A stretch of DNA of 64,000 bases from Bacillus mycoides. GTDB lineage: Bacteria > Bacillota > Bacilli > Bacillales > Bacillaceae_G. The notes beneath the pieces are model-generated. The model worked only from the letters and a program-made list of their open reading frames with translations, was not told where the DNA came from and did not search any database. The stretch spans positions 1 through 64,000 of the forward strand of contig NZ_LXLV01000010.1 in the NCBI RefSeq assembly GCF_001757995.1, written 5' to 3'. Below, in pieces: positions 50,211 through 60,499 of the stretch; the first letter of the stretch is position 1; the number at the start of each line of letters is the position of its first letter. Made by a program: the position numbers and the translations under genes.

Positions 50211-51015
50211 AATTGTTCGATTGATAACCATCGATTCGCTCTGGATGTGTATAAATATTGCAAGATCCATTTCGAATAAATCCTACTACGGTAATACCTA
50301 AATCATGGGCGAGTTGCAGAGCTAGTTTAGTTGGAGCTGATTTAGATAGAACAATTTCGCAACCTATTTTTGAAACCTTTAACAAAATTTCAGATGAGAT
50401 GCGTCCGCTAAACGCAATGATTTTCCCTTGAATAGATATATTGTTTCGTAAACAATGACCGTATATTTTATCTAGCGCATTATGTCTTCCAATATCCATT
50501 CTTGATAAAAGAATGTTATTTCGATCACATAGAGCGGTATTATGTACACCACCCGTTTGGCGAAATGTAGTTGAAGATTGTTGTAAGGAAGTCATTAGGT
50601 GAAAACATTCTTCCGGAGTAATAGTTATATGTATATCATGTAACTTTTTTGCTTTTGCTGCATCGTTGACGAAAACAAAACCTTGTCTACTTTTTCCGCA
50701 ACAAGAAGTTACGTACCGTTTATTATATAAAGTTTGATAGAGCGGATTAATTTTTGATGATTTTACATGGACAATTCCGTTTTCTTTTTGGAACCATAAT
50801 TCTTCAATATCTTTATAAGAAGAAATAATTCCTTCAGAAATTAAAAAACCGATTACCATATCTTCAATGTAATTAGGAGTGCATACAACTGTTACGTATT
50901 CTTCGCTATTTAATTTAATTGTAATAGGAGATTCCGTAACAACCTCATCGGTTTGTTTTGAAAATGTACCAGATTGATAGCGTACAATTGTATATGTTTC
51001 TTGAATAGGCCCCAT
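50209..51015 (-). CDS. fdhD: formate dehydrogenase accessory sulfurtransferase FdhD
   Basis: A 268-residue FdhD that passes sulfur to the molybdenum/bis-MGD cofactor, needed for formate dehydrogenase activity. The catalytic cysteine loop is TSCCGKSRQGF (about residues 106-116). Other FdhD blocks: GFLISEGIISS, TGGVHNTALCD and DIGRHNALDKIYGHCL. The start at ATG 51015 has AAGGGG upstream; the longer reading from 51081 lacks a site. Divergent from the formate dehydrogenase operon at 51314. Confidence 0.94.
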   Translation of the reverse strand: MGPIQETYTIVRYQSGTFSKQTDEVVTESPITIKLNSEEYVTVVCTPNYIEDMVIGFLISEGIISSYKDIEELWFQKENGIVHVKSSKINPLYQTLYNKRYVTSCCGKSRQGFVFVNDAAKAKKLHDIHITITPEECFHLMTSLQQSSTTFRQTGGVHNTALCDRNNILLSRMDIGRHNALDKIYGHCLRNNISIQGKIIAFSGRISSEILLKVSKIGCEIVLSKSAPTKLALQLAHDLGITVVGFIRNGSCNIYTHPERIDGYQSNN

Positions 51016-51313
51016 ATTAAATTCCCCTTTATATGTATTTTTCTCCATATTTATCATAAAACATCGAAAAACCAAAAGCATCTACTAACAAGAAGATGGC
51101 AGATTATTTTGGTTATTATTGTATATGTACGATATAATAGATTTGTAGAATAGCGACATTTTCAAGCTTTCGTAGTTATACCTTATAACATCTAGAATCG
51201 ACTTCCAAAGGAAAGTATTTCAACAGGGCGCTTCAAAAATATGTACAGCAACGCAGTTTTGAAAACGGATTCACAATTGTGTTGTACAGTTGGTTGTAAG
51301 GAGAGGGGAAACT

Positions 51314-54256
51314 ATGACAGAACAGACAGTCCGTGTAACCGTTGATGGTAAAGAATTTTTCGCATCAGGTGAAAAGACGATACTCCAATTATTTAACGAA
51401 AGTAATTTAGAACATCCTCAAATTTGTCATGTACCAGAGGTAGATCCTATTCAAACTTGTGATACATGTATTGTAGAAGTGAATGGAAGTTTACTGCGTG
51501 CCTGTTCAACGAAGTTGGAAGATGGCATGCATATTGAGAGGCAATCGGAACGTGCGAAGGAAGCGCAAACTGAAGCGATGGATCGAATATTAGAGAATCA
51601 TTTATTGTACTGTACGGTATGTGATAATAATAATGGTAACTGTAAAGTCCATAATACAGTAGATATGATGGGAATTGAAGAACAGAAATATCCATATGAA
51701 CCGAAAGCAAGTGCATGCGAAGTGGATACGTCGCACCCATTCTATCGATACGATCCAAATCAATGTATTGCTTGTGGGCAGTGTGTAGAAGTATGCCAAA
51801 ATTTACAAGTGAATGAAACTTTATCGATTGATTGGAGTTTAGACCGTCCACGTGTTATTTGGGACAATGGTGTGAGTATAAATGACTCGTCTTGTGTTAG
51901 CTGTGGGCAATGTGTAACAGTTTGTCCTTGTAATGCATTAATGGAAAAAACGATGCTAGGAGAAGCTGGATTTATGACTGGTTTAAAACCAGATGTGCTA
52001 AATCCAATGATTGATTTTGTAAAAGACGTAGAGCCTGGATATAGCAGTATTTTAGCAGTTTCAGAAGTAGAATCTGCAATGCGTAAGACGAAAATTAATA
52101 AGACAAAAACAGTTTGTACATTTTGTGGTGTAGGTTGTTCATTTGAAGTGTGGACGAAAGATCGTCAAATTTTAAAAGTGCAACCTGTTTCAGATGCACC
52201 GGTTAATGGTATTTCCACATGTGTAAAAGGCAAATTTGGATGGGACTTTGTGAACAGTGAAGAGCGTATTACAAAGCCGTTAATTCGCCAAGGGGATATG
52301 TTTGTTGAGGCTTCATGGGAAGAGGCTCTTGAAGTTGTTGCATCTAATATGCAACATATTAAATCAGAATATGGTAGCGATGCGTTTGGGTTTATTTCTT
52401 CTTCGAAAGTAACAAATGAAGAAAACTATCTTATGCAAAAACTAGCTCGTCAAATATATGGAACAAATAATGTAGATAACTGTTCCCGTTATTGCCAATC
52501 TCCAGCAACAGACGGTTTATTTAAAACTGTCGGTATGGGCGGAGATGCTGGAACAGTGAAAGATATTGCTGAGGCAGGTCTTGTTATTATTGTTGGTGCA
52601 AATCCAACAGAAGGACATCCTGTACTTGCAACTAGAGTGAAACGTGCTCATAAATTACATGAACAAAAACTAATTGTCGCAGACCTTCGTAAACATGAAA
52701 TGGCGGAGCGTGCTGATATATTTGTTCACCCGAGTCAAGGGACGGATTATGTATGGCTTGCTGGGATAACGAAATACATTATCGATCAAGATTGGCACGA
52801 TAAAAAGTTCATAGATGAAAATGTAAAGAATTTTGATGAATATAGCAAAATGCTAGAAAAATATACGCTTGATTATACTGAGGGAATTACAGGGATTTCT
52901 AAAGCTCAGTTAAAAGAAATGGCTCGTATGGTATATGAAGCAGATGGTACTTGTGTACTTTGGGGAATGGGTGTGACTCAAAATACAGGAGGAAGTACAA
53001 CGTCGGCAGCAATTTCAAACTTACTTCTCGTTACAGGTAACTATCGTCGTTCTGGTGCCGGCGCGTATCCGTTACGCGGGCATAATAACGTACAAGGTGC
53101 TTGTGATATGGCGACATTACCGAACTGGCTTCCGGGTTATCAAGCGGTCTCAGATGATGTGCATCGTGCGAAGTTTGAAAAAGCATACGGTACTACCATT
53201 CCGAAAGAACCGGGATTAAATAATATCGCAATGTTACTTGCGGCCGAAGAAGGAAAACTGCGTGGTATGTATGTTATGGGAGAAGAAATGGCTTTAGTAG
53301 ATTCAAATGCCAACCATGTACAACATATTTTAGCGAATTTAGACTTCCTTGTTGTTCAAGATATGTTCTTATCGAAAACAGCTCGCTTTGCCGATGTTAT
53401 TTTACCGGCAGCACCAAGCTTAGAAAAGGAAGGAACATTTACAAATACAGAGCGCCGTATTCAAAGATTGTATGAAGTATTGAAGCCACTTGGTGATTCT
53501 AAGCCAGATTGGTGGATTTTACAAAAAGTAGCTCGCGCACTGGGCGGAGATTGGAATTATGGAAGTCCAAGTGAGATTATGGATGAAATTGCATCGCTTG
53601 CCCCGTTATACTCACAAGCAACGTATGACCGTTTAGAAGGCTGGAATAGTTTATGTTGGGGTAGCCATGATGGTAGCGATACACCATTATTATATGTAGA
53701 TGGATTTAACTTCCCAGACAAACTAGCACGTTTATCATTAGATGAATGGGTTCCGCCGGTTGTAGCACCAGATGAGTATGATTTACTATTAAATAATGGC
53801 CGTATGCTAGAGCATTTCCATGAAGGAAATATGACGAATAAGTCGGCTGGAATTTTATCTAAAGTGTCTGAAGTATTTGTTGAAATTTCACCTGAACTTG
53901 CTAAAGAACGCAATGTGAAAGATGGTGGTCTTGTAGAATTAGCATCACCATTTGGGAAAATTAAAGTACAAGCGCTTGTTACAGATCGTGTAACTGGAAA
54001 TGAGTTATATTTGCCGATGCATGCGACAGTAAATGAAGAGGCAATCAATATTTTAACAGGAACAGCAACAGATATTTATACGTGTACACCAGCTTATAAA
54101 CAAACAATGGTGAAACTGCGCGTATTACGTGAAAAAGGAAATCGTCCGTTACCATCTTCAAACCCGAGAGATAAAAAACGTCATCCGCAAAATGGTGTTG
54201 AAATCGAGCAAAAGTGGCAAAGAAAACAATACGTATCACTTGTGGACCAGAATTAG
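51314..54256 (+). CDS. formate dehydrogenase, alpha subunit (molybdopterin, Fe-S)
   Basis: A 980-residue NAD-type formate dehydrogenase like YjgC/YrhE. Order: 2Fe-2S ferredoxin-like domain (about 1-80, CDTCIVEV...RACST), a His/Cys cluster (YCTVCDNNNGNCKVH), two 4Fe-4S motifs (CIACGQCVEVC and CVSCGQCVTVCPC), the [4Fe-4S] site CTFCGVGC at the start of the catalytic domain (about 275), the Mo-ligand cysteine in DNCSRYCQSPATDG, and the C-terminal molydopterin dinucleotide-binding domain. Cysteine replaces selenocysteine. ATG 51314 follows GAGAGGGG. Operon with the DUF1641 gene 12 bases downstream, and divergent from fdhD. Confidence 0.94.
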   Translation: MTEQTVRVTVDGKEFFASGEKTILQLFNESNLEHPQICHVPEVDPIQTCDTCIVEVNGSLLRACSTKLEDGMHIERQSERAKEAQTEAMDRILENHLLYCTVCDNNNGNCKVHNTVDMMGIEEQKYPYEPKASACEVDTSHPFYRYDPNQCIACGQCVEVCQNLQVNETLSIDWSLDRPRVIWDNGVSINDSSCVSCGQCVTVCPCNALMEKTMLGEAGFMTGLKPDVLNPMIDFVKDVEPGYSSILAVSEVESAMRKTKINKTKTVCTFCGVGCSFEVWTKDRQILKVQPVSDAPVNGISTCVKGKFGWDFVNSEERITKPLIRQGDMFVEASWEEALEVVASNMQHIKSEYGSDAFGFISSSKVTNEENYLMQKLARQIYGTNNVDNCSRYCQSPATDGLFKTVGMGGDAGTVKDIAEAGLVIIVGANPTEGHPVLATRVKRAHKLHEQKLIVADLRKHEMAERADIFVHPSQGTDYVWLAGITKYIIDQDWHDKKFIDENVKNFDEYSKMLEKYTLDYTEGITGISKAQLKEMARMVYEADGTCVLWGMGVTQNTGGSTTSAAISNLLLVTGNYRRSGAGAYPLRGHNNVQGACDMATLPNWLPGYQAVSDDVHRAKFEKAYGTTIPKEPGLNNIAMLLAAEEGKLRGMYVMGEEMALVDSNANHVQHILANLDFLVVQDMFLSKTARFADVILPAAPSLEKEGTFTNTERRIQRLYEVLKPLGDSKPDWWILQKVARALGGDWNYGSPSEIMDEIASLAPLYSQATYDRLEGWNSLCWGSHDGSDTPLLYVDGFNFPDKLARLSLDEWVPPVVAPDEYDLLLNNGRMLEHFHEGNMTNKSAGILSKVSEVFVEISPELAKERNVKDGGLVELASPFGKIKVQALVTDRVTGNELYLPMHATVNEEAINILTGTATDIYTCTPAYKQTMVKLRVLREKGNRPLPSSNPRDKKRHPQNGVEIEQKWQRKQYVSLVDQN

Positions 54257-54268
54257 GGGGCGGAGATC

Positions 54269-54751
54269 ATGGCAAAAGAGATTACTTTAATTAAAAAGAA
54301 GGTTGTAACAGAAGAAGAAAAGAAACAGCAAGTAACAGATGAACTGTTAAATGATCTAGCTGAAAATAGAGAAGCAGTAGAAGAGACGATGCAGCTATTA
54401 GCGCAGTTGCAAAAAGCTGGAATTTTAGATGCAGCAATTAGTTTACTTGCTGCAAAAGAAGATGTTTCCAAAATAGCTGTTGAACAATTAAATCGTGAAC
54501 CGGTAAAAAATGCATTAAACAATATGCTGGGGGCAGGAGAGGCGTTATCTTCAGTGGACCCAGAAATAACGAAACAAATAACATCTAGTTTAGTCACTGG
54601 ATTACAATTTGCAACGGATGAGCTGAAAAACGGAAAGAAAACAAAAGTGATGGATTTCTTTAAAGTATTAAAAGATCCAGATATCAATAGGGCGATTACA
54701 TTCGGTTTTAGTTTCTTAAAAGCATTTGGACAAGGATTAGAGAAAAAATAG
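54269..54751 (+). CDS. DUF1641 protein (YjgD/YrhD-like), formate dehydrogenase partner
   Basis: A 160-residue soluble, helix-rich protein (N-terminal LIKKKVVTEEEKKQQVTDELLNDLAENREAVEE is split by charge; C-terminal VMDFFKVLKDPDINRAITFGFSFLKAFGQGL). It belongs to the DUF1641 family, always found beside this class of formate dehydrogenase in Bacillus. In related enzymes it appears to be an associated subunit, but a precise role is not read from the sequence. GGGGGCGGAG lies before ATG 54269. Terminator at 54761. Confidence 0.9.
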   Translation: MAKEITLIKKKVVTEEEKKQQVTDELLNDLAENREAVEETMQLLAQLQKAGILDAAISLLAAKEDVSKIAVEQLNREPVKNALNNMLGAGEALSSVDPEITKQITSSLVTGLQFATDELKNGKKTKVMDFFKVLKDPDINRAITFGFSFLKAFGQGLEKK

Positions 54752-54760
54752 AGTGAGTGA

Positions 54761-54793
54761 AAAAAGTGATGGGATTAGCCATCACTTTTTTCA
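54761..54793 (+). terminator. terminator of the formate dehydrogenase operon
   Basis: AAAAGTGATGG-gatta-GCCATCACTTTTTT. Confidence 0.88.
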
Positions 54794-54909
54794 TTATATG
54801 TATAAGAGTGTTCATGTTAAGCGGAATATATTATTATTATTAAAAAGATGGATTGAAATTGGAAATGTGGAATCCATCTCAAATATAGTTTTAGAATGTG
54901 GAGGAATAT

Positions 54910-56781
54910 ATGCAACACCGTAAAAGACTATCTATACCAGGAGTAATGAGACATTCCTTTCAAACAGTACAATTTGCTTTTTGGAATGTGTTAACATTTC
55001 AGCTCGTCTATAAATTGTTAGCTGCAATTGTGTTTATCCCCCTCTTAGGTATTGTTTTCAATAAGTTATTGTACTTTGGTGGTTATGCAAATGCGACAAA
55101 TGATGAATTAGTAGCATTTTTGAAAACACCATATGGGATTTTGGCGATTGTAATTTTATCGATACTAGCATTGTTTCTTATTTTTACAGAATTTGCAGTG
55201 CTTATTATTATTTCGTATTTCGCTCATAAAAGGCAAAAGGTAAGATTACGTCCGATTTTGTATAAAACAGTAACGTATTTACCTTCTCTTTTTACATATT
55301 GCTTACCAGGATTTGTGTTGTATGCAGTTGTGCTATTACCGCTATTAAGTATGGGATATAAATCTGCATTGATTCCTGAAATTCAAATTCCTAATTTTAT
55401 TACAGGTGAACTATTTAAGACGACAATGGGTCAGGTTGGTTATTATGCTTTCTTTGCTGTAGTTGCTTATTTAAATCTTCGCTGGATTTTTGTGTTACCT
55501 ATTATTGTTTTAGAAGAAAAGCCATTCCGCATAGCAGCACGTAAAAGTGCGAACTTAGTAAAAGAAAGCTTTTTTAAAGTGTTGTTCTTTTTAGTAGGAG
55601 TTTTTCTCTCTGTAGGGATGGTCTTTCTTTTGTTTATAGGAGTGTATTTACTCTGTTTATGGGGAGTATACGAATTTACGAACCCAGAAGGGACATTTGC
55701 ACTGTTAGCAGAGTCAACGATTTCTGTCTTCTTAACGAGTACATTATATTTATTTAGCTTTATTGTGACGCCGTTTTATATTATGGCGTTAACAAGATTA
55801 TATTTACAGAAAGTTCCGGTTGAAGATGTTTTATTAGAAGAAGGATTAGATTATTCAAAAACAAAAGCAGATAAATGTTTCTTCAAAAAACACCGTTGGA
55901 AATTTATTGGTGTATATGTTGTGGGGATTATTACTGCTGGAATGGTCGTTGCATTCATTGTCACTTTTATTTCAAACTCGTATAAAGAGCCAATTATTAT
56001 GGCGCATCGTGGATATATATCAAAAGGTGTAGAGAATACGAAAGAAGCTGTGCAAGGTGCCATTGATGCAAAAGCAGACTATGCTGAAATAGATGTACTG
56101 CAAACGAAAGATGGCGAACTAGCGGTTATACATGATTTGAAGCTAAAGCGTCTTGCGAATGCGAATGTGCAGGTGTCAGATTTGACGATGGATGAGTTAA
56201 GTAAGCTTACTCTTAGTCAAGATGGATTCTCGGGACAAATAAGTACACTGGATGAAATTATCAAGCTGGCAAAAGGAAAAATAAAACTTAATATAGAAGT
56301 GAAACTTCACGGTAATGAGAAGGATTTCGTAAAGAGAGTACTAAAAACAATTAAAGACAACAATTTTGAGAAACAATGTGTAATTCAAACGTTACATTAC
56401 CCGCTTATTAAAGAGTTTAAGCGTGCAAATCCGGATATAAAAGTAGGGTATGTATTGTTTGCAAGCAGAGCTAATTTAAAGAATGTACAGGCGGATTTCT
56501 ATGTAGCAGAAGAATATATGTTAAATAAACGCCTAGTGAAAGAAGCGCGAAAGCTAAATAAACCAATTTACGTATGGACAGTAAATGATATGGAAAGTTT
56601 AAAGGCATATTATAAGTTAAACGTGGATGGTATCATTACCGATTACCCTGAAGACGCACGTGAAACAATTAAGATGTTAAAAGAGCAAGAAGATCATGAA
56701 AGTGATATGTTTGATAAAATTACTGAAACGACAGAAGATTTATTTTCGAAGTTATTTATGATTTACTCAGCTGCTGGCTAA
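54910..56781 (+). CDS. membrane-anchored glycerophosphodiester phosphodiesterase
   Basis: A 623-residue protein. The N-terminal half is a polytopic membrane domain (GPDPase_memb, about residues 10-355, with eight or so helices). The C-terminal half is a GDPD TIM barrel (about 365-600) with catalytic and metal residues in MAHRGYISKGVENT, AEIDVLQTKDGELAVIHD and LNIEVKLHG, exposed outside the membrane. It probably hydrolyses glycerophosphodiesters or lipoteichoic-acid-like polymers. ATG 54910 follows GGAGG; the in-frame GTG 54898 overlaps that site. Single gene with terminator at 56768. Confidence 0.92.
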   Translation: MQHRKRLSIPGVMRHSFQTVQFAFWNVLTFQLVYKLLAAIVFIPLLGIVFNKLLYFGGYANATNDELVAFLKTPYGILAIVILSILALFLIFTEFAVLIIISYFAHKRQKVRLRPILYKTVTYLPSLFTYCLPGFVLYAVVLLPLLSMGYKSALIPEIQIPNFITGELFKTTMGQVGYYAFFAVVAYLNLRWIFVLPIIVLEEKPFRIAARKSANLVKESFFKVLFFLVGVFLSVGMVFLLFIGVYLLCLWGVYEFTNPEGTFALLAESTISVFLTSTLYLFSFIVTPFYIMALTRLYLQKVPVEDVLLEEGLDYSKTKADKCFFKKHRWKFIGVYVVGIITAGMVVAFIVTFISNSYKEPIIMAHRGYISKGVENTKEAVQGAIDAKADYAEIDVLQTKDGELAVIHDLKLKRLANANVQVSDLTMDELSKLTLSQDGFSGQISTLDEIIKLAKGKIKLNIEVKLHGNEKDFVKRVLKTIKDNNFEKQCVIQTLHYPLIKEFKRANPDIKVGYVLFASRANLKNVQADFYVAEEYMLNKRLVKEARKLNKPIYVWTVNDMESLKAYYKLNVDGIITDYPEDARETIKMLKEQEDHESDMFDKITETTEDLFSKLFMIYSAAG

Positions 56782-56801
56782 ATGCCAGTAGCTGTTTTTT
56801 T
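56768..56801 (+). terminator. terminator of the GDPD gene
   Basis: CAGCTGCTGGC-taaat-GCCAGTAGCTG followed by seven T, overlapping the stop codon region. Confidence 0.85.
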
Positions 56802-57048
56802 GTGAAAAGAATATATTTCTAAAGTATTGAACAAAGTAATAAGTGTATATGTATACGTCATTGCTTAGTTTTTTTACATTGTTACATTATTGTCAAATAA
56901 TAAATAATTACTATGCATTTTGAATGGATATAATAGAAATAGAGTGATAGATGATGAAATGGTGCGAAGAACCCAACAAAATCAATGTTTAGTATATTTA
57001 CACTATTCTAAATATATAAACTTTTAAAAAATAGTATGTTAGCGTTTT

Positions 57049-57066
57049 CATAACTTTTAAGTTATG
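57049..57066. promoter_or_regulatory. 18-bp palindrome upstream of ald
   Basis: CATAACTT-TT-AAGTTATG, a perfect palindrome 85 bp before the ald start, in a 369-bp gap that otherwise holds only AT-rich sequence. It could be the operator of an ald regulator; in B. subtilis ald is activated by AdeR. Confidence 0.45.
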
Positions 57067-57150
57067 CTAGAATAAGGACATAAGTTATTAATTATTTAAA
57101 AAAGAAAAAAGAATTCCTTTTTTCTGTTAATTATAAGGGGGCATTTCATT

Positions 57151-58284
57151 ATGCGTATTGGGGTACCAGCAGAAATTAAAAACAACGAAAACCGTGTGGC
57201 AATGACACCAGCAGGTGTTGTACATTTAGTTCGTAACAATCACGAAGTATTCATTCAAAAGGATGCAGGTGTAGGATCTGGTTTCACAGATGCTCAGTAT
57301 GTTGAAGCGGGAGCAAAAATTGTTGATACAGCTGAAGAAGCTTGGAACATGGAAATGGTTATGAAAGTTAAGGAGCCAGTTGAAAGCGAATACAAACACT
57401 TCAGTGAAGGTTTAATCTTATTCACATACTTACACTTAGCTCCAGAGCCAGAATTAACAAAAGCGTTAATTGAAAAGAAAGTTGTTGCTATCGCATATGA
57501 AACAGTACAATTAGAAAACCGTTCATTACCATTACTTGCACCTATGAGTGAAGTAGCTGGTCGTATGGCTGCGCAAATCGGTGCACAATTCCTTGAGAAA
57601 AACAAAGGCGGTAAAGGTATCTTACTTGCAGGTGTTCCAGGAGTTAAGCGTGGTAAAGTAACAATTATCGGTGGTGGACAAGCTGGTACAAATGCTGCTA
57701 AAATTGCAGTTGGACTAGGTGCGGATGTAACAATCATCGACTTAAGTGCAGAACGTCTTCGTCAATTAGATGACATTTTCGGAAACCAAGTAAAAACTTT
57801 AATGTCTAATCCTTACAATATTGCAGAAGCTGTAAAAGAATCTGATCTTGTAATCGGTGCAGTATTAATCCCAGGTGCAAAGGCGCCAAAACTTGTAACA
57901 GAAGAAATGATTAAATCAATGGAACAAGGTTCTGTTGTTGTAGATATCGCGATTGACCAAGGTGGTATTTTCGAAACAACTGACCGTATTACAACTCATG
58001 ATAACCCAACTTATGAAAAACACGGCGTTGTTCATTATGCAGTTGCAAACATGCCAGGTGCGGTTCCACGTACATCAACTCTTGCATTAACAAACGTAAC
58101 AGTACCATATGCAGTACAAATTGCTAACAAAGGCTACAAAGAAGCTTGCCTAGGCAACGCTGCATTATTAAAAGGTATTAACACATTAGATGGCTATGTA
58201 ACATTCGAAGCAGTTGCAGAAGCTCACGGTGTAGAGTACAAAGGTGCTAAAGAATTATTAGAAGCAGAAACAGTATCTTGCTAA
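57151..58284 (+). CDS. ald: alanine dehydrogenase
   Basis: A 377-residue NAD-dependent alanine dehydrogenase (L-alanine to pyruvate and ammonia), needed for growth on alanine and normal sporulation in Bacillus. Substrate-side blocks [20 protein letters not shown] and the lysine in [12 protein letters not shown], with catalytic-region [13 protein letters not shown]; the NAD fold is [25 protein letters not shown] (about 170-195). AAGGGGGC lies before ATG 57151. Followed by an amino-acid permease, so the pair likely imports and degrades alanine. Confidence 0.97.
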   Translation: MRIGVPAEIKNNENRVAMTPAGVVHLVRNNHEVFIQKDAGVGSGFTDAQYVEAGAKIVDTAEEAWNMEMVMKVKEPVESEYKHFSEGLILFTYLHLAPEPELTKALIEKKVVAIAYETVQLENRSLPLLAPMSEVAGRMAAQIGAQFLEKNKGGKGILLAGVPGVKRGKVTIIGGGQAGTNAAKIAVGLGADVTIIDLSAERLRQLDDIFGNQVKTLMSNPYNIAEAVKESDLVIGAVLIPGAKAPKLVTEEMIKSMEQGSVVVDIAIDQGGIFETTDRITTHDNPTYEKHGVVHYAVANMPGAVPRTSTLALTNVTVPYAVQIANKGYKEACLGNAALLKGINTLDGYVTFEAVAEAHGVEYKGAKELLEAETVSC

Positions 58285-58333
58285 TAGAAGCATTATACAA
58301 AACAAAATCGAACAATATATAAAACAACATGAT

Positions 58334-58364
58334 AAGAGCTAAGAGATAATACCTCTTAGCTCTT
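58334..58364 (+). terminator. hairpin between ald and the permease gene
   Basis: AAGAGCTAAGAG-ataatac-CTCTTAGCTCTT followed by CTTGG rather than a T run, so it may lower downstream expression or stabilise the ald transcript instead of fully stopping transcription. Confidence 0.6.
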
Positions 58365-58387
58365 CTTGGTAAAAGGGGGCATTCATC

Positions 58388-59803
58388 GTGGCCAACCTAT
58401 TTAAAAAGAAATCCGTTACGCAATTGTTAGGGGAAAGTAAAAGTAAAACTTTAACGAAAACGCTAGGGGCATTTGACCTAACAATGCTAGGGATTGGTGC
58501 GATAATTGGTACAGGAGTTCTAGTATTAACGGGATTAGTAGCAGCAAGAGATGCTGGTCCAGCAGTTATTTTTTCATTTATGATTGCAGCAATTGTTTGT
58601 GGATTTGCAGCTTTATGTTATGCAGAGGTTGCATCTGCACTTCCTGTTTCAGGTAGTGTGTACACATATTCATATGCAACGATTGGTGAGTTTGTTGCCC
58701 ATTTAATGGGATGGACATTGCTATCCGTATATGTCGTAACGACTGCCGCAGTAGCTGGCGGATGGACGGGTTATTTCAATAATTTAGTGAGTGGATTGGG
58801 ACTTGAAATTCCTAAAGCATTGTTAACGATTCCATCGCAAGGTGGTATGGTGAACTTACCCGCAGTTATCGTTACGTTGGTGATAACTTGGTTATTATCA
58901 CGAGGTACAAAAGAAAGTAAGCGTGTGAATAACATAATGGTATTAATTAAAATTGGTATTGTTGTTTTATTCATTGCAGTTGGTGTATTCTACGTGAAAC
59001 CAGAAAACTGGATACCATTTGCACCGTACGGCTTAAGTGGAGTCTTTGCCGGAGGAGCAGCAGTATTCTTCGCTTTCTTAGGATTTGATGCATTAGCAAC
59101 TTCTGCTGAAGAAGTAAAAAATCCACAACGTGATTTGCCGATTGGTATTATTGCTTCATTAGTCATTTGTACAATCATTTATGTTGTAGTTTGTCTCGTT
59201 ATGACAGGTATGGTTTCTTACAAGGAATTAGATGTACCTGAAGCGATGGCCTATGTACTAGAAGTTGTAGGACAAGATAAAGTGGCTGGTGTAATTGCTA
59301 TTGGAGCTGTAATTGGTATTATGGCTGTAATTTTCGCATACATCTACGCTACGACACGTGTATTCTTCGCGATGAGCCGTGACGGTTTATTGCCAAAATC
59401 TTTCGCGAAAATTAACAAGAAGACAGAAGCACCAACATTTTCAATTTGGTTAACAGGAATTGGTAGTGCTGTAATTGCTGGATTTATCGATTTAAAAGAA
59501 TTGTCGAATTTAGCGAATATTGGAGCGTTATTAACATTCGCGATGGTTGGTGTAACTGTCATCATTCTTCGTAAAACGCATCCGAAATTACAACGTGGAT
59601 TTATGGTACCACTGGTACCAATCTTACCGATTATTTCAGTTGCATGTTGTCTATTCTTAATGGTAAATTTACCGTTAAAAACATGGATATACTTCGGTGT
59701 TTGGTTGGCAATTGGAGTAGTTGTATACTTTGTATATTCGAAAAAGCATAGTCATCTAAAAGAAGATGGAAGTTCGCAAGATAGTTTAGAAAAAGCTAAT
59801 TAA
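58388..59803 (+). CDS. APC-family amino-acid permease
   Basis: A 471-residue permease with 12 hydrophobic helices. The first helix carries the APC signature (GIGAIIGTGVLVLTG), and FAFLGFDALATSAEEVKNPQRDLPIGI is the typical TM6-loop block. It is close to the YfnA/CAT group of cationic or general amino-acid transporters. Its position after ald suggests alanine or a related amino acid. GTG start at 58388 after AAAGGGGGC. Terminator at 59821. Confidence 0.9.
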   Translation: MANLFKKKSVTQLLGESKSKTLTKTLGAFDLTMLGIGAIIGTGVLVLTGLVAARDAGPAVIFSFMIAAIVCGFAALCYAEVASALPVSGSVYTYSYATIGEFVAHLMGWTLLSVYVVTTAAVAGGWTGYFNNLVSGLGLEIPKALLTIPSQGGMVNLPAVIVTLVITWLLSRGTKESKRVNNIMVLIKIGIVVLFIAVGVFYVKPENWIPFAPYGLSGVFAGGAAVFFAFLGFDALATSAEEVKNPQRDLPIGIIASLVICTIIYVVVCLVMTGMVSYKELDVPEAMAYVLEVVGQDKVAGVIAIGAVIGIMAVIFAYIYATTRVFFAMSRDGLLPKSFAKINKKTEAPTFSIWLTGIGSAVIAGFIDLKELSNLANIGALLTFAMVGVTVIILRKTHPKLQRGFMVPLVPILPIISVACCLFLMVNLPLKTWIYFGVWLAIGVVVYFVYSKKHSHLKEDGSSQDSLEKAN

Positions 59804-59820
59804 AGGGATATAACATAGTA

Positions 59821-59856
59821 AGCCTTGTGCGTCTAGGGAGCGCGCAAGGCTTTTTC
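59821..59856 (+). terminator. terminator of the ald-permease operon
   Basis: AGCCTTGTGCG-tctagggag-CGCGCAAGGCT followed by TTTTTCTT. Confidence 0.88.
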
Positions 59857-59930
59857 TTATGTAAATATAAAGGGAATGGATATGGTTTTGTAGAATTTTG
59901 TATGTCGTAATATGCAAAAGGGGTGTAAGA

Positions 59931-60499
59931 ATGAGGATAAAAGAAGATATAAAAGTTGTCGTTGGAGCAGAGGGATACAATAATAACCCTGGTTACATAC
60001 GAATGAAGACGAATTAAATTTATTAAAAAGAGCAACGTGGCTTAATAAATTTCAGCTTAATTCTTTATCAGTAATTTTAGCGGAACATGTATGGGAGCAT
60101 TTATCGTACGAAGAAGGAATCGAAGCGGCAAAAATTTGTTATGAGTTTTTAACGGAGGATGGATATATTCGTTGTGCAGTGCCAGATGCATTTTTTCCAG
60201 ATGAAGAATATCAGGAAGGTGTACAAGTAGGCGGACCAGGTCCATTAGATCATCCAGCAGCAAGCCATAAAATCGTTCATAACTATAAAACGATCACGTC
60301 CATGTTTGAATCAGCAGGTTTTCAAGTGAAGGTTTTAGAATATTGTGATGAGAATGGTGAGTTTCATTATAATGATTGGGATGAAAAGAAAGGATTCATT
60401 TATCGATCGAAACGTTTTGATCATAGAAATCAAGGTGGTAAATTAGAATTTGCTTCGTTAATTGTGGATGCAGTGAAAGTTAATAAAGTGAAACTTTAA
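59931..60499 (+). pseudogene. frameshifted methyltransferase-like gene
   Basis: Begins MRIKEDIKVVVGAEGYNNNPG in one frame after an AAAGGGGTG site, then hits a stop. The natural continuation (HTNEDELNLLKRATW..., LAEHVWEHLSYEEGIEAA, VPDAFFPDEEYQ) is in another frame from about 59995. The break sits at CCTGGTTACAT: a second GGTT would restore PGWLHTNED, so a 4-base GGTT deletion is the likely cause. The family looks like small SAM-dependent methyltransferases (COG4627-like). The last residues KVKL and the stop are encoded by the bcr1-like repeat inserted at 60488, so the 3' end is altered as well. Confidence 0.8.

Noticed and set aside
52490-52500. Selenocysteine in formate dehydrogenase
   Set aside because: The residue in DNCSRYCQSP is encoded by an ordinary cysteine codon, not TGA.
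54898-54909. GTG start for the GDPD gene
   Set aside because: The codon overlaps the GGAGG site that serves ATG 54910.
58284-58388. T-box or other amino-acid riboswitch between ald and the permease
   Set aside because: Only a simple hairpin is present, with no T-box sequence or specifier loop and too little room.
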